From assembly GCF_021353295.2 (NCBI RefSeq), contig NZ_CP120635.1, forward strand, positions 1,406,001-1,470,000: DNA of 64,000 nucleotides, given 5' to 3'. The DNA comes from Pseudodesulfovibrio thermohalotolerans. Its GTDB lineage: Bacteria > Desulfobacterota > Desulfovibrionia > Desulfovibrionales > Desulfovibrionaceae. A program made the position numbers and the translations under genes. Below are positions 7,565-17,042 of this stretch, in pieces; position 1 is the first letter of the stretch; every line of letters starts with the position of its first letter. The notes beneath the pieces are model-generated. The model had not been told where the DNA came from, ran no database searches, and saw nothing but the letters and a program-made list of their open reading frames with translations.

Positions 7565-7866
7565 GTCACCTCCCAGGCCTGTCACAATGCCCGTCGTGCG
7601 GCGTCGAGCCTTGCACACCGCACCGCCATGGATGCGAGGTCGAACGTTGTTCGGTGTGCGGCCTTCAGCGGTGCCAATGCGATTGCCCCGGCCATGACCC
7701 CAGGTTTGCACGTTGGACAGGTATCTGGCCCGGCGAGGCGGAGGCCATCGTCCTTGGCTTCGTCCTTCCGGGGTCGCTCTTGGCCCCAGGCATCCAGCCC
7801 GACCTCAACCGCCTTTATGCAGAAGGGTACCACCGTGTCTTCTTCGTCAAGCCCGACTCCGCATAG
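7543..7866 (+). CDS. Zinc-ribbon protein of mobile elements, 107 residues
   Basis: The ATG at 7543 follows GAAGGGG and lies inside the end of the previous gene. The N-terminal 50 residues carry two Cys pairs and a Cys-rich knuckle (CPSCG, then CSVCGLQRCQCDCPGHDP), followed by RFARWTGIWPGEAEA. That order (zinc ribbon, then D-x-R-x-x-x-W-x-G-x-W-P-G) is one I associate with a small conserved family of unknown function on bacterial chromosomes and islands. It probably binds zinc. The C-terminal half ends LYAEGYHRVFFVKPDSA and looks like a small alpha/beta unit. Confidence 0.6.
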   Translation: MRVGKKLSHLPGLSQCPSCGVEPCTPHRHGCEVERCSVCGLQRCQCDCPGHDPRFARWTGIWPGEAEAIVLGFVLPGSLLAPGIQPDLNRLYAEGYHRVFFVKPDSA

Positions 7867-8087
7867 CTCCGACATTTTATCCATTCCCATTTCTGTACCG
7901 CCTGTCGGCGGCACAGTAACACGTTCCGCTACGCTACAAGTGTTTCCCCCGCCCGGAACCGCACCCGGAGAAGGGGGGCGTTTCTTTTTTTTATCTTTTT
8001 CTCCTTTTTTTGGCATCCACCGGTCCTTTTTGGCCAGAACGGCCTCCTTGGCGGCGAATAAAGAAAAACGCGGCCAAGGAGAAAAGT

Positions 8088-8351
8088 ATGGCAAGAATTA
8101 TGGTTTTGCATGTCAAGGAACTGGCCGAGGTTTAGCGGTTCAGGAAGCATGTGAAATCGGCGATGGTGGACGACGGAAACGGCGGAAAGGTTCGGAAGAC
8201 GGTTTGGGACTACGAGCTGGTCGGCAAGAAGAAGGTTGTACGGCCGGAGCTGGCTGACTGTTCGCACGGGCCTAGCGACGTGATCGTTGGACACTACGGG
8301 CAGCGGTACCTGATGACCGACGAGGGAAGCATCACAAGGGCGGAGGTGTAG
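8088..8351 (+). pseudogene. Small hypothetical gene with in-frame amber stop
   Basis: A good ribosome site (AAGGAG) precedes ATG 8088, giving MARIMVLHVKELAEV. A TAG at 8133-8135 interrupts, and the same frame continues with sensible sequence (KVRKTVWDYELVGKKKVV, then GHYGQRYLMTDEG) to a stop at 8351, about 87 codons in all. The continuity on both sides suggests a recent nonsense mutation. A GTG at 8151 could allow a shorter product. Function unknown. Confidence 0.45.
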
Positions 8352-8613
8352 CCATACCATGTTTCCCCCCGCATCCCCCGATGACTAGGGGAAGTAGAAA
8401 CCAAGTGAAGGTGGGCGAGTATCCTTTTTTGATCCTTGCCCTTCTTTTTTTGTCCTTTTTCCCTTTAATTTCTTTCCTTCAAGGCCATTTCCCCCGGCCT
8501 GAAAGTGGCGATCTGCAGTCAGCAGGTGGTATGATCATGGAAACAGATTGACTGGTCGGTAGACCAAAGGAGGCACTATCAATGGAGAAGTTACGAAGCA
8601 TGCTTATTCCCGT

Positions 8614-8850
8614 ATGCAAGAACGCAACGTCGTTGCACCTACCGCCCTGGCATGTGTTGCCATAGGCGAGAAAAGCCCTGGACGGCTGGGCGCTACCAGG
8701 CACTATCTTCTGGGGTACACGGCAGTGACAGTGCCGTTGGAAAATGGGTTGAGGCTCGTTACCGTTTACACCGGCCGACCCCATGATCACATCGGAGCGG
8801 CACACGAGCCGTGTCGCAGAACACGCGACCCGACCTGCTCCGTGATTTGA
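8614..8850 (+). CDS. DUF4258-like small protein, copy A
   Basis: The frame reads KHAYSRMQERNV, then LLGYTAVTVPLENGLRLVTVY, the pattern of DUF4258-type proteins (His/Arg helix, then a strand ending in a T-V-Y motif). These are often toxin-like or regulatory components. Compared with copy B most base changes fall in third positions of this frame, so it has been under protein-level selection. The start is odd: AAAGGAGG is placed for the ATG at 8582, which is in another frame. In the conserved frame the first ATG is 8614, which lacks a ribosome site; the frame is open back to 8563. Either a nonstandard start or a lost base is implied. Confidence 0.5.
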   Translation: MQERNVVAPTALACVAIGEKSPGRLGATRHYLLGYTAVTVPLENGLRLVTVYTGRPHDHIGAAHEPCRRTRDPTCSVI

Positions 8851-8971
8851 TAGGGCGGAAGTTCGTCCTTGGCCTCTCGCGTGGCTTGAGGCGGTCGCAC
8901 CAACGTTGCTCAAAAGCGGGAAGAGCACCCGCCATGGAACACCACCCGAGAGCGAGGCATATCTCGATTTT

Positions 8972-8993
8972 GGCCCCCATCCGGGGGCCTTTT
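8972..8993 (+). terminator. Terminator of module copy A
   Basis: The stem ggccccc (8972-8978) pairs with gggggcc (8983-8989) around atcc and is followed by tttt. Confidence 0.75.
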
Positions 8994-9893
8994 CGTGCAT
9001 AAGATCAGAATAGGATAACTAGGTAATGTCTCAACACGTGGCGTAATTGGGGGGAGACACTCCCCCTTCGCGTAAGCCCTGGCAGCAGGATTTCTATTCC
9101 CCCGCCGTTTTTTTTGCGAGCACGACGCAAGCAGCTGTCGTGCCCACCGCAGGCGACAGTGAGAGGGATGGTGGCTTTGACTCTAACTCAAGGGATGGTA
9201 GGTTCTGCCTGGGATATTCCCACAGACTATGCTTCGGGAAATAGTACCGCCCAGTGGTCCAACAAAGCGAATTCATTTGTGTGGAGATTGGATATCGGAG
9301 TTTTAAGACTTCATACAAAATATTAAATTGCGTGAGCTGCTATAGCTAGAAGGAGAGTTGCCTCCATCATAACTGAGCTGACATGCCATGTTAGGGGGAG
9401 CAATAGCGTGGATTTTTATCCGTTCGGTCCATAGGTGCTTCATCGGTAATCCCCAATTAGTGGCGGGCACTTCGAATAACCGTAAGAAGGCAGTCAAGTT
9501 TAAGCTGACCGTGTTAGGCTTCGCCCCTTCGTCATTGCGTTCCTTGATGACTTCGGCAATATGCTTGCTTCGGATAGGGGGGGACGCTGTTATGACCTAC
9601 CCTCACCGGATTCGCCGCGGTGTACGCCTACTTTATAACCAAGCCTGTGCGACCAATACGTAGGGGCTCCCGGATTCCCGTCCCAGATTCCCTTCCTTTG
9701 TTCGTCGTGATGAAGACGCTCCCCTGACAATGGTAGCTCGTGCCTGCTCCTGATTGTTTTTTCGGGGTGGAGCCTTCGTTAACCCGTTCTTAACCCCGCT
9801 GCCTGTTAGTGATCGAGGCATGAAGGTTGGGCTGAGGAGTTTTTTCCGGGCAACGATGCTTATTTCATCAATTTTCAGGGAGCGATAATACCA
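8994..9893. other. 900-base stretch without a supported gene
   Basis: All frames are short and lack ribosome sites or family signals. A small hairpin, ggggg-agaca-ccccc-like, occurs near 9050-9070. The promoter of the efflux operon should lie near the right end. The stretch may mark a junction between accessory sequences and the pump locus. Confidence 0.5.
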
Positions 9894-11051
9894 ATGAAAA
9901 TGACACAACGTGGGGCGGTTCTGTCCCTTTTAATTATTTCCGTCCTGTTCGCCCTCGGCGGCTGCAACAGTGAAACCAAGGCTGAAGCCAAGGCGGCACC
10001 GCAGCATACGCCCACCGTGGACGTCGTTACGGTGGAGGCGACCCCCTACAGCAAAGTAACCGAGTTGCCGGGCCGCATTTCTTCGGTCAGGAACGCCGAG
10101 GTCAAGGCCCGTGTGGCCGGTATACTGCTGTCGCGTGATTTCGAGGAAGGCAGCTTCGTGGAGAAGGGGCAGGTCCTGTTTCACATCGACCCGGCTCCCT
10201 ACATGGCGGCCCTGGCCCAGGCCAAAGCCGATCAGGCCAAGGCCAACGCGAGCATGGTCGATTACGAGGCTACCCTCAATCGCTATGATCCCCTTCTCAA
10301 GACCGGGGTGATCAGCCAGCAGGACTATGATACCGCCGCTGCCAACTACAAGGTCGCCAAGGCGCAGAAGGAAGCATCGGAGGCCGCGGTCAGGACCGCG
10401 TCCCTGGATTTGAGCTACGCCACGGTCGAGGCCCCAATTTCCGGCAAGATCGGTGCGGCTTACGTCACCGAAGGCGCCTTGGTCGGCAAGAACGAGGCCA
10501 CTGCCCTTGCTAAGATCCAGCAGCTTGATCCCGTTTACGCGGACATCAACCAGCCCGTGTCCGAATACCTGCAAGTGCGGGCCGCCATGAATGCGGGCAA
10601 GGATTCCGGCAAGAAGCCCGAGGTCTCGGTTCACATCGAGAATGTGAACTACACGGTCAAGGGCCGCCTTCTCTTTTCCGATGTGACCGTGGATGAAAAG
10701 ACCGGCCAGGTTTCCCTGCGTTGCGAGTTCCCGAACAAGGACGGCATGCTGTTGCCCGGGATGTTCACCCGCATCCAGATCAAGATGCCCGCTGACGGCA
10801 CCACCATCTATCTTCCGCAGCGGGCAGTCAGCATGTCCCAGGTGGGCGGCGCCAACGTCTTCGTGCTCGACGAGCAGAATACGGTGCAGATCCGTCCGGT
10901 CCGGACCGGCGGGATGCGAGGAAACATGTGGCAGATCGTGGAAGGCCTCCAGGCAGGCGAACGAGTGATCACCAACGGTACCAACATGCTCGAACCGGGT
11001 ATGAAGGTTGCGCCGCGACAGGACGCACCCGCCGAGGTTGCGGCTCAGTAG
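9894..11051 (+). CDS. RND efflux periplasmic adaptor (AcrA/MexA family)
   Basis: A 385-residue membrane fusion protein that links an inner-membrane RND pump to an outer-membrane channel. The N-terminus is a lipoprotein signal ending LGGC, so the mature protein is lipid-anchored. Family landmarks follow in order: first beta-barrel and lipoyl half (TELPGRISSVRNAEVKARVAG, split around it), a helical hairpin (AQAKADQAKANASM to VAKAQKEASEAAV), the second lipoyl half (YATVEAPISGKIG), the barrel (GRLLFSDVTVDEKTGQVSLR) and the membrane-proximal domain. Length and order match AcrA (about 390-400). The pump gene starts about 45 bases downstream. No outer-membrane channel gene is in the window. Confidence 0.93.
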   Translation: MKMTQRGAVLSLLIISVLFALGGCNSETKAEAKAAPQHTPTVDVVTVEATPYSKVTELPGRISSVRNAEVKARVAGILLSRDFEEGSFVEKGQVLFHIDPAPYMAALAQAKADQAKANASMVDYEATLNRYDPLLKTGVISQQDYDTAAANYKVAKAQKEASEAAVRTASLDLSYATVEAPISGKIGAAYVTEGALVGKNEATALAKIQQLDPVYADINQPVSEYLQVRAAMNAGKDSGKKPEVSVHIENVNYTVKGRLLFSDVTVDEKTGQVSLRCEFPNKDGMLLPGMFTRIQIKMPADGTTIYLPQRAVSMSQVGGANVFVLDEQNTVQIRPVRTGGMRGNMWQIVEGLQAGERVITNGTNMLEPGMKVAPRQDAPAEVAAQ

Positions 11052-11097
11052 CGTCCCTCCTTTCTGAAGCAAGTATAATCAAGAAGATGTGAAGCAT

Positions 11098-14000
11098 ATG
11101 TCAGATTTTTTTATCAACAGACCCAACTTTGCCTGGGTCGTGGCCATTTTCATATCCCTGGCGGGTATCCTGGCCATACCATCCATGCCCATGGAAAAGT
11201 ACCCCTCGGTAGCGCCGCCGCAAATCTCCATCCAATTGGTGTATCCCGGCGCCTCGGCCCAGACCTTGACCGACACCGTCGTGAGCCAGATCGAAGAGGA
11301 GCTCAACGGCGCCAAGGGGTTGCTGTATTACGAATCAACCAGCTACTCCAACGGAACGGCTGAAATCACGGTCACATTCGAGCCCGGAACCGATCCTGAC
11401 TTTGCTCAGGTCGACGTGCAGAACCGGCTCTCCAACGCCGAGTCCAGCCTGCCGCAGGCGGTGGTTGACCAAGGCATCGGAGTGGAGCAGACCAGCGCGG
11501 GCTTCCTCATGGTCTATGCCCTTACGTATACTGAGAATCACGGCCAGGACCCGCAGGCCCTGGCCGACCTGATGGCGCGCAACGTGAACAACGAAATCCG
11601 CCGCGTGGAAGGCGTCGGCAAGGTCCAGTTCTTCGCTGCGGAAAGCGCCATGCGCATCTGGGTGGACCCCCAGAAGCTGCTCAGCTACGGCTTGTCCATC
11701 AGCGACGTGAACCAGGCCATCACGGCCCAGAACGTCCAGGTCCCGGCAGGCAGCTTCGGCTCCCGACCCGGCAACCTGGACCAGGAACTGTCGGCCACCC
11801 TGCTTGTGCGCGGTATGTTGCAGACCCCCGAAGAGTTCGGGCGCATCATTCTCCATGCTGATGTGGACGGTTCCGTTGTCCATCTGTCCGATGTGGCGCT
11901 GGTCGAGGTGGGGCCGGAATCGTACAACTCCCAGTCCCGGCTCAATGGGCATGAGGCTGCCGCCGCAGCCGTGCAGCTTGCTCCGGGTGGCAACGCGCTC
12001 GGGACCGTTGAACGCGTCCGCGCCCGTCTCGATGAAATCCAGCAGACCCTGCCTGACGGGGTCAAGGTCGTCATCCCCCTCGATACGTCCAAGTTCGTCG
12101 ACGTCGCCATTGAGAAGGTGGTCCATACTTTGGTCGAGGCCATTGTCCTGGTCTTTCTGGTCATGTTCCTGTTCCTGCAGAACTTCCGCTACACGCTCAT
12201 TCCGTCCATCGTCGTTCCCGTCTGCCTGTTGGGGACCTTCGGCGTAATGTATGTCGTGGGCTTCTCCATCAACATGATGACCATGTTCGGCATGGTGCTG
12301 GCCATCGGCATCCTGGTGGACGACGCCATCGTCGTCGTGGAAAACGTGGAACGCATCATGGCGACGGAAGGGTTGCCGCCCAAGGAGGCGACCACCAAGG
12401 CCATGAAGCAGATATCCGGGGCCATCGTGGGCATCACCCTGGTACTGTCGGCGGTGTTCTTCCCCCTGGGATTCATGTCCGGCTCAGTCGGTGTCATTTA
12501 TCGGCAGTTCGCCATCTCGGTGGCGGTCTCCATTCTGATTTCCGGCTTCCTGGCCCTCACCATGACTCCCGCTCTGTGCGCGACCATACTCAAGCCGATC
12601 GTCAAGGGCGACCATGACGCCACAAGCGGATTCTTCGGCTGGTTCAACCGCAAGTTCGACAGACTCGGTGACCGATACCAGGGACTCACTTCCCGGCTGG
12701 TCGGCAAGACCGGACGGATGATGCTCATATATCTTATTCTGGTCGCGGCGCTCGGCTACGTGTACATGCGCCTTCCCTCGGCATTCGTACCCAGCGAGGA
12801 CCAGGGATACATGGTGTGCAGCGTCCAGCTGCCTCCGGGTGCCACCTATCCGCGGACTCTGGCCCAGGTGAAGAAGATCGAGAACTTCTTTGCCAACACG
12901 CCTGCCATTGAAAACGCTTTTACCGTTCTCGGCTTCAGCTTCTCGGGCCAGGGCCAGAACGCGGCAGCGGCGTTCCCCATGTTCAAGGATTGGTCCGAAC
13001 GCGGGGAGGGCGAAGGCGCCACCGATATCATCCTCAAGGCTAACATGGCGTTCTCCGCCTTGGACGACGGTTTTGCGTTCGCCGTGAACCCCGCCCCCAT
13101 CGATGGATTGGGCAACACCGGCGGTTTCTCACTGCGGCTGGAAGACCGGTCCGGCGTCGGCCGCGCCCTGCTTGGCCAGACGGCGGGCATGATCTTGGGT
13201 AAGGCCAACCAGTCCCCGGTCCTGGCATATGCCCGGCTCGACGGCCTGCCCGACGCGCCCCAGCTTCGGGTCGAGATAGACCGCGACAAGGCCCAGACCC
13301 TGGGGGTGAGCTTCGGCGACATCAAGACCGTCCTGGCGAGCGCTTTCGGTTCGGCCACGGTCAACGATTTCGCCAACAACGGCCGTATGCAGAACGTCGT
13401 GGTCCAGGCGGACGCCAAGTTCCGCCGCAGCCCGGAGAGCCTGGCCACCCTGTATGTTCCCAACGCCAACGGCGATCAGGTGCCGCTCACCTCGGTGGTC
13501 AACACCAAGTGGGAAATCGGCCCGGTTCAAGTCGTTCGCTACAATGGGTACCAGAGTTACAAACTAACCGGTAACGCCGCCCCGGGCTACAGTTCCGGCG
13601 AAGTCATGGGCGAGATGGAAAGAATTATGCAGGACTTGCCCAAGGGCATCAGTTATGAGTGGACCGAGCTCTCCTATCAGGAAAAGCAGTCCGGCTCTCA
13701 GGCTCCCATGCTCTTCACGCTGGCGCTGCTCGTGGTCTTCCTGCTGCTGGTCGCATTGTATGAAAGCTGGGCCATCCCGTTGTCGGTCATGCTCATTGTC
13801 CCCATCGGCGCTCTCGGGTCCGTCCTCATGGTCACGGCCCTCGACATGAGCAACGACGTGTACTTCAAGGTCGGCCTCATCACCATCATCGGTCTGGCAT
13901 CCAAAAACGCCATTCTGATCGTGGAGTTCGCCAAGGACCTCTATGCACAGGGAATGGGGCTCAGGGAATCAGCCGCCGAGGCGGCTCGGCTGCGCTTCCG

Positions 14001-14226
14001 CCCCATCATCATGACCTCCATGGCCTTCATCCTGGGCGTCATCCCTCTGGCCATCGCCACCGGAGCCGGTGCCGCCAGTCAGCGGGCCATCGGCACGGGG
14101 GTTATCGGCGGCATGATCAGCGCTTCGGTACTCGGCATCATCTTCGCGCCGGTCTTCTTCGTGGGAGTGCTCTCTCTGGTAAGACGATTCCGGTCCGGGC
14201 GGAAGGCCGATACAGGCACTGAGTAG
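11098..14226 (+). CDS. RND multidrug efflux transporter (AcrB/HAE1 family)
   Basis: A 1,042-residue inner-membrane proton-drug antiporter. I prefer ATG 11098 (MSDFFINRPNFAWVVAI), which matches the family's usual N-terminus; a GTG at 11089 would add three residues. Family features include the first TM with IRP-like NRP, periplasmic porter domains, the TM4 segment VLAIGILVDDAIVVVENVERIM with the proton-relay Asp pair, and the TM10-11 region GLASKNAILIVEFAKD with its Lys. The length equals AcrB (1,049). It forms an operon with the adaptor upstream and is followed by a hairpin and a two-component system that probably controls it. Confidence 0.95.
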   Translation: MSDFFINRPNFAWVVAIFISLAGILAIPSMPMEKYPSVAPPQISIQLVYPGASAQTLTDTVVSQIEEELNGAKGLLYYESTSYSNGTAEITVTFEPGTDPDFAQVDVQNRLSNAESSLPQAVVDQGIGVEQTSAGFLMVYALTYTENHGQDPQALADLMARNVNNEIRRVEGVGKVQFFAAESAMRIWVDPQKLLSYGLSISDVNQAITAQNVQVPAGSFGSRPGNLDQELSATLLVRGMLQTPEEFGRIILHADVDGSVVHLSDVALVEVGPESYNSQSRLNGHEAAAAAVQLAPGGNALGTVERVRARLDEIQQTLPDGVKVVIPLDTSKFVDVAIEKVVHTLVEAIVLVFLVMFLFLQNFRYTLIPSIVVPVCLLGTFGVMYVVGFSINMMTMFGMVLAIGILVDDAIVVVENVERIMATEGLPPKEATTKAMKQISGAIVGITLVLSAVFFPLGFMSGSVGVIYRQFAISVAVSILISGFLALTMTPALCATILKPIVKGDHDATSGFFGWFNRKFDRLGDRYQGLTSRLVGKTGRMMLIYLILVAALGYVYMRLPSAFVPSEDQGYMVCSVQLPPGATYPRTLAQVKKIENFFANTPAIENAFTVLGFSFSGQGQNAAAAFPMFKDWSERGEGEGATDIILKANMAFSALDDGFAFAVNPAPIDGLGNTGGFSLRLEDRSGVGRALLGQTAGMILGKANQSPVLAYARLDGLPDAPQLRVEIDRDKAQTLGVSFGDIKTVLASAFGSATVNDFANNGRMQNVVVQADAKFRRSPESLATLYVPNANGDQVPLTSVVNTKWEIGPVQVVRYNGYQSYKLTGNAAPGYSSGEVMGEMERIMQDLPKGISYEWTELSYQEKQSGSQAPMLFTLALLVVFLLLVALYESWAIPLSVMLIVPIGALGSVLMVTALDMSNDVYFKVGLITIIGLASKNAILIVEFAKDLYAQGMGLRESAAEAARLRFRPIIMTSMAFILGVIPLAIATGAGAASQRAIGTGVIGGMISASVLGIIFAPVFFVGVLSLVRRFRSGRKADTGTE

Positions 14227-14266
14227 GTGCAGAGCAGCCTGCCTGAAGCTTAGGCTTTGTCAAAAC

Positions 14267-14308
14267 GGCTTCGACGGGATAAGCTGGGTGCAGCGTCCCG
14301 TCGAAGCC
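14267..14308. promoter_or_regulatory. Hairpin between pump and regulator genes
   Basis: Arms ggcttcgacggga (14267-14279) and its perfect complement (14296-14308) enclose 16 bases. No T-run follows, so partial termination or mRNA processing between the pump and regulator genes is more likely than full termination. Confidence 0.5.
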
Positions 14309-14336
14309 ACAAGATTTATGATATCAAGAGAAGACC

Positions 14337-15011
14337 ATGAATATATATGCCCTATTGGTGGATGACGATCTCGACCTCGCCGCCTCGCTTATGGAATACC
14401 TGGAGTTGGAGGGGGTCACCTGTGACCATGCCGCCAATGGCGTGCACGGCCTGCAACTGGCGCGCGAAAACAAATATGACGTCATCCTGCTCGACGTCAT
14501 GCTCCCCAAGCTCAACGGGCTCTCGGTCTGTTCCCGGTTGCGCCGCGACGGCTTCGACGTGCCGGTGTTGATGATCACCGCCCGGGATACCCTGACCGAC
14601 AAGATCGAAGGCTTTGAGGTGGGGTCGGACGACTATTTGGTCAAACCTTTCGCTCTCAAGGAATTGCTGCTCCGAGTAAGAGCTTTGGCCAAACGGCGGA
14701 GTACCCAGCCCCGGCGGTTTGTGGTGGAAGACCTGGAGGTCGACACCGAACAGCACGAGGCCATCCGCGCCGGTGTCAGGCTGGCGCTTTCTCCCAAGGA
14801 GTGGGAGTTGCTGGAGTACATGGCAAAGATGAGCCCGAACGTTGTTTCCAGGGACGAAATGCAGCGGGCCATATGGGGAGAAGACCTGCCCGAGAGCAAT
14901 AGTTTGAAGGTGCACATGCACAAGCTGAGACAGAAGGTGGACAAGCCGTTCCCCGTGCCCTTGATCCAAACCGTTCCGGGCGTGGGATTCGCCCTGAGGA
15001 AGCAATCTTGA
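14337..15011 (+). CDS. OmpR/PhoB-family response regulator
   Basis: A 224-residue two-domain regulator. The receiver domain (about 1-120) has the acidic pocket VDDD at 8-11, the phospho-acceptor Asp53 in VILLDVMLP, and the switch Lys in DDYLVKPFA. The winged-helix DNA-binding domain (about 125-222) has LSPKEWELLEYM and the recognition region SNSLKVHMHKLRQKV. It overlaps the sensor kinase gene by four bases. Position directly behind the RND pump suggests it controls pump expression. Signal unknown. Confidence 0.93.
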   Translation: MNIYALLVDDDLDLAASLMEYLELEGVTCDHAANGVHGLQLARENKYDVILLDVMLPKLNGLSVCSRLRRDGFDVPVLMITARDTLTDKIEGFEVGSDDYLVKPFALKELLLRVRALAKRRSTQPRRFVVEDLEVDTEQHEAIRAGVRLALSPKEWELLEYMAKMSPNVVSRDEMQRAIWGEDLPESNSLKVHMHKLRQKVDKPFPVPLIQTVPGVGFALRKQS

Positions 15012-16282
15012 AGTGTAGGCCAAGTCTAAAGAAATCCATCATTTTCTTCTTTGTGGTCACCTGCGTTGTCCTGGTGGCCGGCTATACGTTTTTTCTCAGC
15101 CATTACCTGACTCGCGGCTTGGAGCTCTTTGTCGAGTTTCGTCTGGAGGAGGCATCTACGAACTACCTCAAGGAGTATGCCGGCAACACCCTCACCCCCC
15201 TTCCCGGCGGAGGGCATATCACCGGCTACGACAGCTACGCTTCCCTGCCCGGGGATATTCGTGCCCAATTCGAAGAAACAAAGCTGAAGTCCAAGCCTTT
15301 CCTCTACGCGTACGCCAATAAGACCCATTACAATATTCACACGATGCAGCGGAAAGACGGCAAGACCATCTACATGGTTTACCGCTCCTTCGAAGGCGAC
15401 TTCAGCCAGAGTTCCCATCAAAAATTCGATTTCTATTACTTTTATACGCCCGCCATCGGCGGTCTGCTGGCGATCGCCATGGTCCTTGTCCTGGCATTCT
15501 ACCTTTTCAAGCGAATAGCCACGCCGGTGGAGTCCCTGAACGAATGGGCGTTGACTCTTTCCCCGGAGAATCTGGACCGGGAACCTGTCCGGTTCAAGTA
15601 CGACGAGTTCAACAATGTCGCCGAACTGTTGCTCGCCACCTCCCGGCGTCTGATGGCCGGTGTGGACCGGGAAAAACGGTTCCAGAAGTACGCCAGCCAT
15701 GAGTTGCGTACGCCCATCGCCGTCATCCAGAACAATCTTGAGTTGATGGAGTTGCAGGGCATAACCGAGGACAATCGGTTCAAGAGCTCCCATGCGCGTA
15801 TGACCAAGGCGGTCCGCAACATGAAGAACCTGACCGTCGCCTTGCTGTGGCTGTCCAGGGAGACGGACGCCCCCATGCCGGAGGAAGACGTCGATCTGGA
15901 CGCCTTCATCCACGAGATCATCGATGAGAATGCCTATCTGCTGGAAGGGAAGGCGACAACGCTGGCCACGGATTTGCAGCCCGTTACCCTGCGGGCTTCC
16001 CGGGTGCTGGCTCGGATTATCCTGACCAACCTCGTGCGTAACGCCTTCCAGCACTCATGCGATGGCGACGTCCGTATCAAAATCAGGCCGGGAGTCATTG
16101 AAGTCGCCAACCACGTCTATACGCCTTCTGGCGAATGCGAAACCGCAAACCCCGACGGGTATGGCCTGGGCCTGCAACTCAGCCAGCAACTCGTCCGTAA
16201 AATCGGTTGGGAAATCGATGTCACAGAGAAAGACGGCCAATTCCTCGTCCGCGTTCTCACTCAACCATGTGACATCGCCTAA
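15008..16282 (+). CDS. Membrane sensor histidine kinase
   Basis: A 424-residue kinase starting at a TTG that overlaps the regulator's stop. Two membrane segments (about 9-32 and 148-168) flank a periplasmic sensing domain of some 115 residues. A short HAMP-like linker leads to the HisKA helix with the phospho-acceptor His231 in YASHELRTPIAVI. The ATP-binding domain follows with an N box (LVRNAFQHS) and a GYGLGLQLS glycine box; the catalytic core is rather short. It is the cognate kinase of the upstream regulator. The periplasmic domain has no family I recognise, so the stimulus is unknown. Confidence 0.9.
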   Translation: MKCRPSLKKSIIFFFVVTCVVLVAGYTFFLSHYLTRGLELFVEFRLEEASTNYLKEYAGNTLTPLPGGGHITGYDSYASLPGDIRAQFEETKLKSKPFLYAYANKTHYNIHTMQRKDGKTIYMVYRSFEGDFSQSSHQKFDFYYFYTPAIGGLLAIAMVLVLAFYLFKRIATPVESLNEWALTLSPENLDREPVRFKYDEFNNVAELLLATSRRLMAGVDREKRFQKYASHELRTPIAVIQNNLELMELQGITEDNRFKSSHARMTKAVRNMKNLTVALLWLSRETDAPMPEEDVDLDAFIHEIIDENAYLLEGKATTLATDLQPVTLRASRVLARIILTNLVRNAFQHSCDGDVRIKIRPGVIEVANHVYTPSGECETANPDGYGLGLQLSQQLVRKIGWEIDVTEKDGQFLVRVLTQPCDIA

Positions 16283-16532
16283 CGCCTCTCAGAATGAAAA
16301 CGTGGGGCTGTTTCTCTCCCCAAATGCAAGTAGCATGGGGCAGCTTTTAGGGACCGGCTAGCCCATATTTTCTCGCTACCCGTGGTCCAGAGGAGTGGAT
16401 TCACTTTGTTGGACCACCGAGTAGCATTTTTGAGTGGTACCCAGTTAGGGCTTTAGGTTCATTCGGCCCAAGTGTACTTTTGACTAAATAAATAGGTTTC
16501 TATGGACCCGTAGTCCTTGCAAATGGTCTTGG

Positions 16533-16991
16533 CTATTTTCCTTCAAGCACCTTGATAAATTCCGTGGTGTCCGGGATGTCGGCCATGGAGTTGGCATAAT
16601 GGACAGCGCGGATAATGCCGGAAGTGTCAATGATCATCTGGGCTGGCATCCGACCCAGTTTGAGGAATTTGACTTCTTGGCCGTAGCGTTGAGGGACCGT
16701 GTGTTTCGGATCGGGCAGGCCGATGAAAGGCAGAGCTTCCTTTTCCCAGTATTTTTTGAAGTTTTGCCTCTTTTCCGGGCCAACGATCAGGACTTCAATG
16801 TTTTTTTCTTCCAATTTGTCTACTTCCTGGCGCAACTGCGCCATGTGCTTGCGGCAATACGGTCAGACAAAGCTTCTGTTGAAAACAAGTAGGACGTTCT
16901 TTTGTCCCTGGAATTGGGAGAGGGAGACCTCTTGCCCGTGGATGTCTGCCAGAGTGAAATCTGGCGCGGGTTCGTTAACGTTTATACGCAT
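16533..16991 (-). CDS. Peroxiredoxin-like selenoprotein (UxxC), UGA-encoded Sec43
   Basis: Two adjacent frames read through one in-frame TGA (16865-16863) to give a single 152-residue thioredoxin-fold protein. I chose ATG 16991, which has GGAG eight bases upstream and gives MRINVNEPAPDFTLADI, the normal start of AhpC/TSA proteins. The TGA falls exactly at the redox-active position: VFNRSFV-U-PYCRKHM, a UxxC motif. A hairpin typical of bacterial SECIS elements begins 20 bases after the TGA. The C-terminal part (LGRMPAQMIIDTSGIIRAVHY) is classic for the family. It probably reduces peroxides or related substrates. It lies downstream of a minus-strand redox gene group. An annotation that stops at the UGA would miss it. 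Confidence 0.85.
16829..16865 (-). promoter_or_regulatory. UGA(Sec) codon and bacterial SECIS-like hairpin
   Basis: The TGA is at 16865-16863. Twenty bases later on the minus strand, GGCGC-AGTT-GCGCC (16842-16829) forms a perfect stem with a small G/U-containing loop. Distance and loop match the bSECIS elements that recruit SelB. Confidence 0.7.
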
Positions 16992-17042
16992 TTTTGTACT
17001 CCATTTGTTCGATATTGTTATATGTTTTAGATATGGACTAGG

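Larger units (their letters stand above)
8404..8993 (+). repeat. Duplicated module, copy A
   Basis: This stretch of about 590 bases matches 27713-28308 closely. The first 400 bases are nearly identical and the last 190 more divergent. It holds an imperfect hairpin with a T-run (about 8408-8460), a ribosome site AAAGGAGG (8566-8573), a DUF4258-like frame and a terminator at 8972-8993. The two copies lie about 19 kb apart, in the same orientation, on the two sides of the efflux/redox region. Confidence 0.85.

Noticed and set aside
8088..8351. TAG as pyrrolysine codon
   Set aside because: No sign of a methylamine methyltransferase or Pyl gene in the window; a nonsense mutation is simpler.
9047..9663. 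Short frames between the duplicated module and the efflux operon
   Set aside because: None has a start signal or recognisable motif.
9930..11072. 380-codon minus-strand frame over the AcrA-like gene
   Set aside because: Antisense shadow of a clear AcrA-family protein; its composition is atypical.
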